The position numbers and the translations under genes are program-made. Below the pieces are notes generated by a model that saw nothing but the letters and a program-made list of their open reading frames with translations, had not been told where the DNA came from and made no database searches. From positions 1 through 50,278 of the IMG/VR virus record IMGVR_UViG_3300007541_000030: a stretch of DNA of 50,278 bases; one strand, written 5' to 3'. Shown here one piece after another: positions 15,336 through 23,903 of this stretch. This stretch comes from a virus. Position 1 is the first letter of the stretch. Each line of letters starts with the position of its first letter.

Positions 15336-17316
15336 TTTTATTTCCCTTGTGTTGATCCCATAGATCTTTATCTGTTGTTTTCTGTGTTTTTCCACCAGTG
15401 GCGAAACTATTAACTCTCGCTAATCCCCACTGTGTAGGAGTTGTTCCTGGCCTATGGCCTGTGCGCCATGCTGCTACACCACGGTCAAAAACTTTTTTCA
15501 GAATACCATAAGCTATTCCTGTTTTTTCTGCTTTATCTCTAAGAGATTTATCAGGATTGCTTTCGAAAATAAAATCTGTAGATTCCATAATTTGCTCAAG
15601 GTCTTCTTTCATATTAGCAATAGACAATTGAGCTAACATCAGATCAGTATCTTTTGCCTTTTTAAACATCTTAAAACGCTTGTCAATAACGACAGAACCA
15701 TTGCGTGCTAGAAGCATGTGTGGTCTTTTCATCATTGCTTTTTCGTAATTTGTTTCGCCAAAAATCTTTTTGAATTTATTCGTATGTTTGGAAGGTTTAG
15801 TTTTCGCTTCTGCATCGCCGGGAGCAGGCTCATATGCAGAAGGATCTTCATCGCTCTTCTTTGCATTTTTAGCAAAGTGGCGCGCTCTATCGTCTTTCTT
15901 GTCAACGGCTACATCTTTGTAGTAATTCTTTGGTTGTGATCCCGGCATTTTTTTGACGTGAGGATCTTGAGGACTCATGCGACGTTCTAATGTATATTGT
16001 TGATAAGCTTCTTCATTAAAATTTTCATTAGCGCGCTCTAATGCTTCTTTAACTAAAGAATGTCGAGACAAACCTTTCTTGATTTTCTCGATCTCTTTAA
16101 TGGCGTAGTTCATATTCCGACCGAGCTCATGTGCTGTCGAAACTGCGCGTCTAACTTTGTCTTCGAATGTCTCAGACAAAAAAGAAGTTTGCATTCTCTC
16201 CTTCAGGAAAGCTTCAAAGCGAATATTGAACTCTTCTGTCTTAATAGTCTTAATAGGATTTTGTCTAACAGTAGGATTCTTTGGTTTATCTTGAATTACT
16301 TTGTTAGCAAATCGATCTCTTTCTGCCTTCTTAACTCTTGGCAAGAATCTTCTGGCTAATATGTCGAGTCTTTTCTTGGGAATACGAGCAATACGATCAT
16401 CGATGCGCTGTCTTGCACTATATGGAAGATCTGCATAGTTGTTTGTTTTAGCGAAGCGTTTCTTTAGTGCTCGGATTACGAGTCTCTTTGCTCTTTTCTT
16501 AAGAACATCAACTGTAGCTTTACGTCTCATCGCTCTGCGTCTGCCCATCATAATCTTAGATCTGAGTCTGCGCATAAGCATCTTACGTTGAAGCCTTTGT
16601 TGTCGAGTCAGAGCTTCTTCTAACTCAACTTCTTCTATCGCTTCTTTAATTCCCATACCGGCTCTAACTGTGTTATAAACAGATTTTGCCTGAGGTTGTA
16701 ATTTACGAGGTAGACCGCCTTTAAACATATCAAAGTCGTTATCAGCTGCAGCTGCACGCATTTTAGATGCTGACATTCCTGAAACATCATCAGCATCAGG
16801 ATCTCGGTCACCTGCAGAAACTACTTTAATAGAATCATAGGTGTACTCTTTACCATTATACTTATTCAGCAATGTATCGAATTCTGTAACTCTGTCTGAT
16901 CCAGCTACAATTATTAATTTCTTAAACTTGTTTTGAAGCTCTTTTGCTACTTCAATAATAGTTCTAGCTTTTGATTTCACTATGAGTTTAGTACCAAAGG
17001 CTTTCTTAGCAAAGGCAATTTTTTGATCGTATGTTAGAGGATTCTTTTTAGGATCTGTAGAATGAGATAGGTAAATTAGAGGAACAGCGCCTTCTTTAAG
17101 CGCGGTCGAAATAACAGCATTAACTAATTTTTCGTGTCCGATAGTTATAGGATTCATTCGACCGAAAGCTATTACAGCAGTATTGCTGACTGGAGCTTCT
17201 ACTAATTCTGGCTTAGTATCGACGTATTTCGATCCGTCTTTATTTTTGCCAAAAGCTTTTTTGGTCGCGACCTTTTCTTTTCGGGTTTCGCCGATTAGAT
17301 CTAATAATTGGCTCAT
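15328..17316 (-). CDS. nucleotidylyltransferase domain fused to basic head-type protein
   Basis: 662 residues. Residues 45-190 form a nucleotidylyltransferase (NMNAT/cytidylyltransferase superfamily): FGRMNPITIGH has the (T/H)IGH motif at 58-61, and GMSASKMRA at 180-188 matches the ISSTxIR-type motif. Residues about 236-340 are extremely Arg/Lys-rich (MLMRRLRSKIMMGRRRAMRR). The C-terminal 70 residues (GIAYGILKKVFDRGVAAW, TPTQWGLARVNSF) form a conserved domain found alone in other marine phages (I recall DUF5824). Start MSQLLDLIGETR offers I-G-E. Probably packaged with DNA; substrate unknown. Confidence 0.75.
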   Translation of the reverse strand: MSQLLDLIGETRKEKVATKKAFGKNKDGSKYVDTKPELVEAPVSNTAVIAFGRMNPITIGHEKLVNAVISTALKEGAVPLIYLSHSTDPKKNPLTYDQKIAFAKKAFGTKLIVKSKARTIIEVAKELQNKFKKLIIVAGSDRVTEFDTLLNKYNGKEYTYDSIKVVSAGDRDPDADDVSGMSASKMRAAAADNDFDMFKGGLPRKLQPQAKSVYNTVRAGMGIKEAIEEVELEEALTRQQRLQRKMLMRRLRSKIMMGRRRAMRRKATVDVLKKRAKRLVIRALKKRFAKTNNYADLPYSARQRIDDRIARIPKKRLDILARRFLPRVKKAERDRFANKVIQDKPKNPTVRQNPIKTIKTEEFNIRFEAFLKERMQTSFLSETFEDKVRRAVSTAHELGRNMNYAIKEIEKIKKGLSRHSLVKEALERANENFNEEAYQQYTLERRMSPQDPHVKKMPGSQPKNYYKDVAVDKKDDRARHFAKNAKKSDEDPSAYEPAPGDAEAKTKPSKHTNKFKKIFGETNYEKAMMKRPHMLLARNGSVVIDKRFKMFKKAKDTDLMLAQLSIANMKEDLEQIMESTDFIFESNPDKSLRDKAEKTGIAYGILKKVFDRGVAAWRTGHRPGTTPTQWGLARVNSFATGGKTQKTTDKDLWDQHKGNKSD

Positions 17317-17375
17317 ATTGCTAAACAGCCCTTTTAACTAATTAGTTTGATTAAAAATTTGTAGTACACTCTTTG

Positions 17376-18059
17376 TTATTTATAATTTTGCGCAAACGAA
17401 GGTATAAAATCGTAATTTCTGTTCGCACTGGCGCGCCAGATAGTACTTTCTCGTATCCAACCTAGCGCTGGAGTAGGACTTGCAATCTTTAAAGGTACTG
17501 CTGTCCTACGTTGTCCTCTAATAAAGTATGCATTGTCTACTGCGCCAAGAATACCTTTCTCTTCTATCTCTTGTACTAGAAATTTAGCGGTATTCTTAGT
17601 CATAGCATAAGCGTGCGCACCTTCATGACCATTTATATCTATCAATTCGCGAGGCTTGCCTGCACTTTCATGGTCATAATTCTCAGGATCAAGAACTTTA
17701 TATCCTAAAACGACTATACAATTTTCAGGAATATCGACAGTGATAGGTTGAAGCATGATAGCGTCATGCTCTAAAACTACACCTACATCATCGGGGCCTT
17801 CAGCAATCCGTTTCCATATTGCACCATGTCCAGCACTACATGCGTTTGCTTTTTGAGCAGGTCCTGGTTGTGGCAAATATTGAATAGGTTCATAAAAATT
17901 CATTCGAATGCCAGTCAAACACCAAGCAGCACGGCCTGTCATGTTCTGATATCCTTGAAAATACTCCCATTTTAGTCCTACACTATCGCAGGAATCTGCG
18001 CATATTTTAGCGTATTCTTCAGATATTGGTGTATTGATCTTAAGAATGTAAGCTTTCAT
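17376..18059 (-). CDS. family 25-like glycosyltransferase
   Basis: 227 residues resembling LPS-type GT25 enzymes: N-terminal YILKINTPISEEYA, then CSAGHGAIWKRI and VVLEHDAIML, the last containing the acidic motif for metal and nucleotide-sugar binding. HAYAMTKNTAKFL and a C-terminal aromatic region follow. Acceptor unknown: host surface glycan, virion protein or DNA are all possible. Last gene of the eight-gene operon; ATGA overlap upstream. Confidence 0.75.
   Translation of the reverse strand: MKAYILKINTPISEEYAKICADSCDSVGLKWEYFQGYQNMTGRAAWCLTGIRMNFYEPIQYLPQPGPAQKANACSAGHGAIWKRIAEGPDDVGVVLEHDAIMLQPITVDIPENCIVVLGYKVLDPENYDHESAGKPRELIDINGHEGAHAYAMTKNTAKFLVQEIEEKGILGAVDNAYFIRGQRRTAVPLKIASPTPALGWIRESTIWRASANRNYDFIPSFAQNYK
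17377..17384 (-). promoter_or_regulatory. T4-type late promoter box TATAAATA
   Basis: Exact TATAAATA about 60 bp upstream of the nucleotidylyltransferase fusion gene, embedded in the last codons of the preceding glycosyltransferase gene. It separates the early glycan operon from the late internal-protein series. Confidence 0.65.
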
Positions 18060-18718
18060 TCACCTCTCGCTAACTTATTATACATTACAAAGTCTTCATG
18101 AAAATGTTCTTTAATATCTCTCAACGAAGCGTCGTCAAATTCAAACTCATTAGATTTATCTTTACGAGTATCAGTTTTATGCTTAGGCAACGGATAGTTG
18201 ATAATGATTTTTTTCTCATACATAAATTTAAATAATTCTTCTTCTAAATTCTCATATAACCAGAATCGACCTACTGATTCATTTCCTATTTTAAGAAGAG
18301 AAGTCTGAACTATTCCTGAATTCGGATCATTATTAAATACACCTCGATTCGTCCAGTTCTTGTATTCTTCGAGAGATGGTGAAGTGCGAGGGGATCTGAA
18401 CTTTTTATAGAAGTAATAAAAACTCTTTGCACGGTCAATAGGATCTCGCAATAAAGCAAAAACATCGTATTCACGCGCCTGTTGTTCAGTAATCACACCT
18501 TCTTTAATAAGTTGATTTAACGTGAAGTGATAAAAAGCATAAGGACGATAGCGAGATACGATACTCTCGTCAAGTGTACCTTTTAGATTTGAATCTTCTA
18601 CTTCGGTATAGATTGCGTTAGGATCATCGACGTTACGAATAAAGAAATCCGAAAGGCTACTACTTGCAGTTTTCGGTGTACGTAAGAATAGAAATTTATA
18701 TTTGTGTGATAAGTACAT
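18056..18718 (-). CDS. PAPS-dependent sulfotransferase-like protein
   Basis: 220 residues. FLRTPKTASSSL (residues 11-22) is the 5'-phosphosulfate-binding loop of carbohydrate sulfotransferases. ALLRDPIDRAKSFYY with R91 and S99 matches the 3'-phosphate-binding motif. It would move sulfate from PAPS to a glycan hydroxyl. PAPS must come from the host, as no synthesis gene is seen. It sits between two glycosyltransferases with one- to four-base overlaps, so a sulfated glycan product is likely. Confidence 0.8.
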   Translation of the reverse strand: MYLSHKYKFLFLRTPKTASSSLSDFFIRNVDDPNAIYTEVEDSNLKGTLDESIVSRYRPYAFYHFTLNQLIKEGVITEQQAREYDVFALLRDPIDRAKSFYYFYKKFRSPRTSPSLEEYKNWTNRGVFNNDPNSGIVQTSLLKIGNESVGRFWLYENLEEELFKFMYEKKIIINYPLPKHKTDTRKDKSNEFEFDDASLRDIKEHFHEDFVMYNKLARGE

Positions 18719-19380
18719 TACAAGACTCCGTCTGAATATTGTTCACAGAATGCGTGCATTCCGGTCGATCCCCACTTATGATCAGCATACACTTTGTCCG
18801 GTCCGCTATATCGCTTAGCGCCGGCTACATAGAACTGAGGAATAAAATAGTGAGATGGGAAGATGGTAAGCTTATCGCGCCACGAAGGAACGTAACGAGA
18901 TAAGAATTCATTTCCAGTAGACCTGAAAGGTTGAGGATGAAGATCGATAGGTCTTAGTTTGTGTAAATCATCTATCAGTGTTTTTATAAACTGATTTTCA
19001 GGATTACATGCAAAGATTGGTTGAACAAAGTTAGGGCGGCCTCGCTCATTCTCAAAGCAAGTATAGCAGTGATCTTCGGGACTTTGCAAAAGTTCTTCAA
19101 TGTTTTCTAAACATATCATGTCAGCTTCTGCTATGAATCCGCCGTTTTCATACAATAGTTCGTATCGAATAAGATCTGATACACCAGGCCATAACCTATT
19201 ATTATAATAAGTTTCAATTAAGTGTTGATTCTTCCAACGACGACTCCTAAGCATAGTATCAGTAAAGATACTATACTCCCAGTCGGGATGCTTATCACGC
19301 CACGTGTACATCCACTTTAAAGGAGCAGGCTTTGGCCCGATCCAAATATGGCTCATTTTCTTTTCGATACTTACGTTCAT
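18718..19380 (-). CDS. family 32-like glycosyltransferase (sugar-binding DXD region)
   Basis: 220 residues: SHIWIGPKPAPLKW at the start, WRDKHPDWEYSIF, then SDLIRYELLYENGGFIAEADM, which is the GT32 core. The usual DXD is changed to E-A-D, so catalysis may be altered. The start is taken as ATG in ATGA overlap with the SHMT stop; an internal ATG eight codons later is possible. Part of the glycan operon. Confidence 0.78.
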   Translation of the reverse strand: MNVSIEKKMSHIWIGPKPAPLKWMYTWRDKHPDWEYSIFTDTMLRSRRWKNQHLIETYYNNRLWPGVSDLIRYELLYENGGFIAEADMICLENIEELLQSPEDHCYTCFENERGRPNFVQPIFACNPENQFIKTLIDDLHKLRPIDLHPQPFRSTGNEFLSRYVPSWRDKLTIFPSHYFIPQFYVAGAKRYSGPDKVYADHKWGSTGMHAFCEQYSDGVL

Positions 19381-20519
19381 TCTAATAGACCTAAAATACG
19401 ATTTGCTAGAGCTCTAAACCATTTTTCGTCGTGGCCGCGAGTCGTCTCAGCTGCGGTTCCAATACGAATACCAGAAGTTTCAACAAAAGATCGAGGATCA
19501 TTCGGAATACCATTCTTATTTACAGTAATTCCATTATCCTCAAGAATATCTGCAGCTTCTCTTCCACTGTACTTTGAATTACTTAGGTCGAGTAGAATAA
19601 TGTGAGAATCTGTTCCGCCCGTTTGAACTTTTATAGTCTTCGATTCGTTAAACACTTCACACATTACTCTTGCATTCGCAACCACTCGCTCGCAGTACTC
19701 AAAGAATTCAGTAGTGTCTGCTTCCATAAACGCTTGGGCTTTAGCAGCGATAATATTCATGAGAGGTCCGCCCTGCGTTCCAGGAAAGATCGCAGAGTTA
19801 ATTCGTTTAGTATAGTCAGGATTATTCCAAAGAATGATTCCACCGCGAGGACCACGCAGTGTTTTGTGCGTAGTAGAAGTTACGACATCGGCATAAGGTA
19901 TTGGACTCTCATAGACATCACCGGCAATGAGTCCAGAATAGTGAGCCATGTCGACCATTAGGTAAGAGCTCGTAAGGTTAGCGATCTCACGGAACTTTTT
20001 CCAATCAATCTGTCGAGGGTATGCAGATGCGCCTGCAATGATCAGATGAGGTCGATGTTCTAGAGCGATTCGCTTGACTTCTTCGTAATCAATTAAGCCG
20101 TTCTCATCGACACCATAGCTTCGTGCGTCATAGACTTTACCCGAAAGAGTTACAGGTGCACCGTGAGTAAGGTGTCCGCCAGCTGCAAGATCCATACCAA
20201 GGATACGATCACCGGGCTTGAGGAATGCTTGGAAAACTGCGAGGTTAGCGTTAGCGCCTGAGTGTGGTTGAACGTTTGCGAACTTACAACCATATATGTC
20301 CTTAAGCTTTTGAATGGCGAGACTCTCAATCTCGTCCATGTGTTCACAGCCATTATAGTAACGCTTTCCGGGATAACCTTCAGCGTACTTATTCGTAAAT
20401 TCAGAACCACATAGTTTCATTACTGAGTCAGAAGCAAAGTTCTCGCTCGCAATAAGCTCAATGGTTGTTCGTTGTCTTTTAAGTTCTCTCTGATAGATTC
20501 TATCAATTTCAATGTGCAT
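19377..20519 (-). CDS. glyA: serine hydroxymethyltransferase
   Basis: 380 residues, 30-40 shorter than cellular enzymes. PLP-dependent: serine plus tetrahydrofolate gives glycine plus methylene-tetrahydrofolate. Seen: LIASENFAS near the start, YAEGYPGKRYY, HSGANANLAVF, VDMAHYSGLIAG with D190, and TSTTHKTLRGPRGG with catalytic K219. The motif set is complete. It is the fifth gene of an early operon otherwise devoted to glycan transfer. Products fit two phage enzymes in this window: methylene-tetrahydrofolate for ThyX and glycine for ALAS. Confidence 0.93.
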   Translation of the reverse strand: MHIEIDRIYQRELKRQRTTIELIASENFASDSVMKLCGSEFTNKYAEGYPGKRYYNGCEHMDEIESLAIQKLKDIYGCKFANVQPHSGANANLAVFQAFLKPGDRILGMDLAAGGHLTHGAPVTLSGKVYDARSYGVDENGLIDYEEVKRIALEHRPHLIIAGASAYPRQIDWKKFREIANLTSSYLMVDMAHYSGLIAGDVYESPIPYADVVTSTTHKTLRGPRGGIILWNNPDYTKRINSAIFPGTQGGPLMNIIAAKAQAFMEADTTEFFEYCERVVANARVMCEVFNESKTIKVQTGGTDSHIILLDLSNSKYSGREAADILEDNGITVNKNGIPNDPRSFVETSGIRIGTAAETTRGHDEKWFRALANRILGLLE

Positions 20520-21051
20520 ATATGTTCACCAGTTTTTCATAAGCAATTGACGCATGATCTGCGCCTTCAATTTGTGTATAAGGTATATTTAATCGTTTGA
20601 ATTGGTCGACGATTTCAAGGTCGATTCGAACACTCTGTACTTCGTCTTGAGCTCGGCCGTCTACTTCAAAATCAACTCGAGGCCGGCTGAGCATGAAGTT
20701 AATGTTGTCGTACATATTATAGCATTCAAGAGCTAGCCTGTCGATTAGATCGCTATAAAGTGGACCATCATAAACTTCTCGGTAAATAGGACTTAATAAA
20801 ACCGGAGAGTCAGTAATAATATAATCGACTTTGCCAGCGAGTCGTAAGATTTTTCGATGTTGATGAGCGAGAATCCAAAGCTGATCTTTCAGCATCGGAA
20901 CATTATCTTCCCATACACATTCTTTAGCGAACTCGTCTGTAAGTTCTACACTATAACCAAGAATTTTCATTTTATAGAACAACCCTGCTGCTGCGGTACT
21001 TTTACCAGAACAGGGACCACCATAGAAATTAATTACACGCGTTTTTCTCAT
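20509..21051 (-). CDS. P-loop nucleoside/small-molecule kinase-like ATPase
   Basis: 180 residues. Walker A GGPCSGKST at 11-19 followed by AAGLFYKMK; DYIITDSPVLLSPIY in the middle looks like the acidic Walker B region of the AAA_28/NadR-type kinase group. Substrate unknown. It could activate a nucleoside or sugar precursor for the glycan operon. Overlaps the SHMT gene by 11 bp and the tiny zinc protein gene by 23 bp. Confidence 0.75.
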   Translation of the reverse strand: MRKTRVINFYGGPCSGKSTAAAGLFYKMKILGYSVELTDEFAKECVWEDNVPMLKDQLWILAHQHRKILRLAGKVDYIITDSPVLLSPIYREVYDGPLYSDLIDRLALECYNMYDNINFMLSRPRVDFEVDGRAQDEVQSVRIDLEIVDQFKRLNIPYTQIEGADHASIAYEKLVNIYAH

Positions 21052-21151
21052 TATTTAAATCCTTATCAGCACATTCATAACTACACCATAAAACACCAGA
21101 GCTTAATAGTACGACTCTAAAACGTTTACCACAATACTGACATTTTTTCAT
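21029..21151 (-). CDS. 40-residue zinc-finger protein
   Basis: Too short for usual gene finding. Starts MKKCQYCGKRF and has LWCSYECADKD, giving C-x2-C ... C-x3-C, the pattern of small FCS/MYM-like zinc fingers. Its ATG overlaps the methyltransferase stop (TAATG) and its end overlaps the kinase gene, so it fits the tight coupling of the operon. Function unknown. Confidence 0.6.
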   Translation of the reverse strand: MKKCQYCGKRFRVVLLSSGVLWCSYECADKDLNNEKNACN

Positions 21152-21717
21152 TACTGCTTTTCAACCAACCAGAGGAAGTCATCTTCGACTTTCCAAGAGT
21201 TAGGACCGAAGTATTCGGTAACTGCTCGCTCAACGGTAGGGAAGTGAATATCGTGACCGATAATCATACCGCCTTTGCGAACTTTAGGAGTCCAAGCTTG
21301 AATATCTCGTAGACATCCTTCATAACCGTGATCAGCGTCGATGAATACAAAGTCTAAGCTTTCGTCTGCAACTTCTTTAGCTGCTTCAGTCGTATAGTCT
21401 TTAATAATTTCAGCGCGACCAGGATAGGCTTGACAGAATCTTACAAGGTCTTGATAGTAAGCTTCGTGATTCCATGCGTGACCATTTTCACCAGCAGTCC
21501 ATTTTTCTGGTCCGTTGTTTTCTGGTTGAGGTGCGTAAAGATCAACCCCGATAAGATGCAAATTATGACAAGTCTTGACAAGGTGTTTAAATGTTTCACC
21601 CAGCCAGACTCCAAGTTCTGCTCCCTTTGTCCAGCCATTTTTTCGTACGTATTTTTCAATTGTGTGCCACCTCCAAATATTACCACCATCATGACCTCTA
21701 TCACGAATACGTCCCAT
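21151..21717 (-). CDS. class I SAM-dependent methyltransferase
   Basis: 188 residues. GAELGVWLGETFKHL is the motif I glycine loop (E-x-G-x-x-x-G). LHLIGVDLYAP carries the ribose-binding acidic residue, and LDFVFIDADHGYEGC gives the post-II/III region typical of the Methyltransf_24 group used on sugars. Neighbour genes make a glycan O-methyltransferase plausible. It begins three bases after the GT29-like gene. Confidence 0.8.
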   Translation of the reverse strand: MGRIRDRGHDGGNIWRWHTIEKYVRKNGWTKGAELGVWLGETFKHLVKTCHNLHLIGVDLYAPQPENNGPEKWTAGENGHAWNHEAYYQDLVRFCQAYPGRAEIIKDYTTEAAKEVADESLDFVFIDADHGYEGCLRDIQAWTPKVRKGGMIIGHDIHFPTVERAVTEYFGPNSWKVEDDFLWLVEKQ

Positions 21718-21720
21718 AAT

Positions 21721-22338
21721 CTATTCTCCTTTTAAATTAAAACGCTCTTGCGTAAAAAATTTTTGTTTTGCGTATTGTTCTTCAAATTGATAATCGTGTC
21801 TAAAGAAACTATCAAATCTATTTTCATCTACATCATATGTAGGATTGCTAAATGTAGGTGTTCGTTTAAAATCAAACCCGTACACGTTTACTACTTGTGG
21901 ATTACATTCATTTAATAAGTACATAACGCATAATCCTGCAGAAGGATTACCTGTTTCTCTTAACATGTTTTGTTTTACTTCAAAAAAGAACTCATTTTCA
22001 TTCCACTTAAAACCTTCATTTTTCTTATTAGTCATGTTTAAATCTAAGATATTATATCTATCCGAATTCCAAAGTGCTTCTAAGAGTCTGTCAGGTTTAT
22101 TTCTATGATCACTTGTTGTATAGCGCAAATAATCCCAAAAAGCCCAGACATGAATACGAGTACCGTGTGAGTGTCTAGGCGTTAGGTCTTGAAAGAAGAT
22201 TGCGGGGGTGTTGATACGAATTACGACTTCATGATCATCAATCTCACTACCATATTGTGTACCGAACAGAGAAGCTGCGTTGCCTACTAAAGCTACTCGC
22301 TTGCCTTGAATGTATGTTTTAAAATCCCGTTCGAACAT
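21721..22338 (-). CDS. family 29 (sialyltransferase-like) glycosyltransferase
   Basis: 205 residues. RVALVGNAASLFGTQYG followed by DHEVVIRIN resembles the large sialylmotif. NPSAGLCVMYLLNEC with VNVYGFDF resembles the small sialylmotif. HDYQFEEQ near the end supplies the H and E of the terminal motifs. Predicted to move a CMP-linked acidic sugar or similar donor. First gene of the eight-gene operon, directly behind an early promoter. Confidence 0.8.
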   Translation of the reverse strand: MFERDFKTYIQGKRVALVGNAASLFGTQYGSEIDDHEVVIRINTPAIFFQDLTPRHSHGTRIHVWAFWDYLRYTTSDHRNKPDRLLEALWNSDRYNILDLNMTNKKNEGFKWNENEFFFEVKQNMLRETGNPSAGLCVMYLLNECNPQVVNVYGFDFKRTPTFSNPTYDVDENRFDSFFRHDYQFEEQYAKQKFFTQERFNLKGE

Positions 22339-22346
22339 AATGTAGT

Positions 22347-22375
22347 ATTATATACCATATACAATCAGGTGTCAA
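22347..22375 (-). promoter_or_regulatory. sigma70-like early promoter of the glycan/SHMT operon
   Basis: Minus strand ACAGTTGACA, 17 bp, TATAAT; predicted transcription start only a few bases before the GT29-like ATG. It drives all eight overlapping genes down to 17376. Confidence 0.85.
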
Positions 22376-22378
22376 CTG

Positions 22379-23659
22379 TTAATATTCAATCCACTTAAGC
22401 ATGCCGGCTGCAGCTTTAGATGTTGATCCTGTTCTTACTGCAAGTGTGTATGTGTCAGATGTTGAAGCATCTAATTGACCAATTTGATAATCCCAGTTCG
22501 AAGAACCGAATGTAGCGGGAGCAGTTTTACCACCAAGATAACCACCAGCAACGCGAGTTCCTAGAGATGAAAGGTCGGCGTCAATTGTATCATATGAAAC
22601 ACTACCGACTGAACTACCGAATGTCATGCCAGCAATCGTAGCGTTCTTGAATAGTCCCCATTCGAAATCTGCGTTAGCGATGTTCAAAACATCTAAACCA
22701 GTAATTACTACGATTGATTTGAGATCGTTTAGTTTTACTGTGATTAAATTCATAAATACGTTAGCGATATTCGTGGTATTACCAGCGAATGGAGTGGCTG
22801 CAACTATTTCTTGTCCTATCGCTTCGTAACCACCTTCAGAAACCACAGAGCAACAAATTTGTTTCATTGTCGCGCCTGCGCCTACGTACGAACCAGATGA
22901 AGAAATTTCATATGTTATTTGCAACTGAGCAGAATTCATATATGTGCCAGTAATACTGTTTGCGTGGTGGAATGTATGTGCGATAATAAGCGCGCCATTA
23001 ATTACGAATCCGCAACGGACAGAACCTACACCCAGCCACTCAAAGTCAGACCAAAAGATTTGAGATTTAGTCAAGTCTAATACGTGCCCTGATGTACTAT
23101 CTTCATCAATACCATTAAGCTTATCTCCATTCCAAGCTGATTGAGGAATGCGGTTTTCTACCATAGAACCCGAAGAGCTTGAACGAAGAACAATATTATA
23201 AGTTCCATTGACTTCCTCTAAAAAGATTCCATCTTCATCATCATAATAACCAACTCGTTGAGTAAGGCCGGCTTCTGGTGCTGCCATAGTAAATGTAGCC
23301 ATCATCAACAAGCTTTTACCGGGCTGATAAGCCATTCTACGTTTTGATCTACGAACTACACTCTCAGAAGCTCCGACAATAGCCATTTCAGCTGAGCTAT
23401 CGTTTGAATTGTGATTAACCGCGGCTCCGCCACCAGTTAAAGTATTATAGAATTCTGTTGATAAGTTACCGACGTTGTGTGCGTCAAAAAGAGTAAGTGG
23501 CTGAGCCATACGAGCTCGACCGAATGCGTCGACTGCTGATCCTGAGAAGTTACCACCACCAGTACTGATGTTACCTTCCTGGTCTGCGAGCATTACCACT
23601 TCATATAGTGAAGTACAATTTGGTAGGAATGAATTGTTCTGTTTATTATATTGTGCCAT
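22379..23659 (-). CDS. putative virion structural protein (tail/adhesin type)
   Basis: 426 residues, rich in Gly, Ser, Asn and Thr with few charges, beta-rich, no signal peptide. SAVDAFGRARMAQPLTLFDAHN is a segment often seen at the N-terminus of marine T4-like tail or capsid-surface proteins, and the following region looks like a lectin-type sandwich. Function not certain. It lies next to another small virion-like gene and upstream of the early promoter of the glycan operon. Confidence 0.6.
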   Translation of the reverse strand: MAQYNKQNNSFLPNCTSLYEVVMLADQEGNISTGGGNFSGSAVDAFGRARMAQPLTLFDAHNVGNLSTEFYNTLTGGGAAVNHNSNDSSAEMAIVGASESVVRRSKRRMAYQPGKSLLMMATFTMAAPEAGLTQRVGYYDDEDGIFLEEVNGTYNIVLRSSSSGSMVENRIPQSAWNGDKLNGIDEDSTSGHVLDLTKSQIFWSDFEWLGVGSVRCGFVINGALIIAHTFHHANSITGTYMNSAQLQITYEISSSGSYVGAGATMKQICCSVVSEGGYEAIGQEIVAATPFAGNTTNIANVFMNLITVKLNDLKSIVVITGLDVLNIANADFEWGLFKNATIAGMTFGSSVGSVSYDTIDADLSSLGTRVAGGYLGGKTAPATFGSSNWDYQIGQLDASTSDTYTLAVRTGSTSKAAAGMLKWIEY

Positions 23660-23669
23660 TTTTTATTCT

Positions 23670-23903
23670 CTACGGTATTAGATTATCATAATAGTTTTTA
23701 TTAAGTTCTCCGCGAACAATAGTTTCACCTGCTTTTCTGCATCTAATGTAAGTGTACTGCGCATTACCACCGGTAGGAGTAAATTCTCTTACACCACCTG
23801 TTACTGTTCCGTTTGCATCAGGATACACATCGCTTAATGAAGTATTAGCTGCGTTGTCGTATTCCCAGATTCCGTTAGATCCTGGTACTGTAACCCAAGC
23901 CAT
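23670..23903 (-). CDS. small virion-type protein
   Basis: 77 residues: MAWVTVPGSNGIWEYDN, polar, beta-rich, with a C-terminal YIRCRKAGETI. The ATG sits in TAATG overlap with the upstream stop; a longer frame would need a TTG. Probably expressed together with the 426-residue structural protein. Function unknown. Confidence 0.55.
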   Translation of the reverse strand: MAWVTVPGSNGIWEYDNAANTSLSDVYPDANGTVTGGVREFTPTGGNAQYTYIRCRKAGETIVRGELNKNYYDNLIP

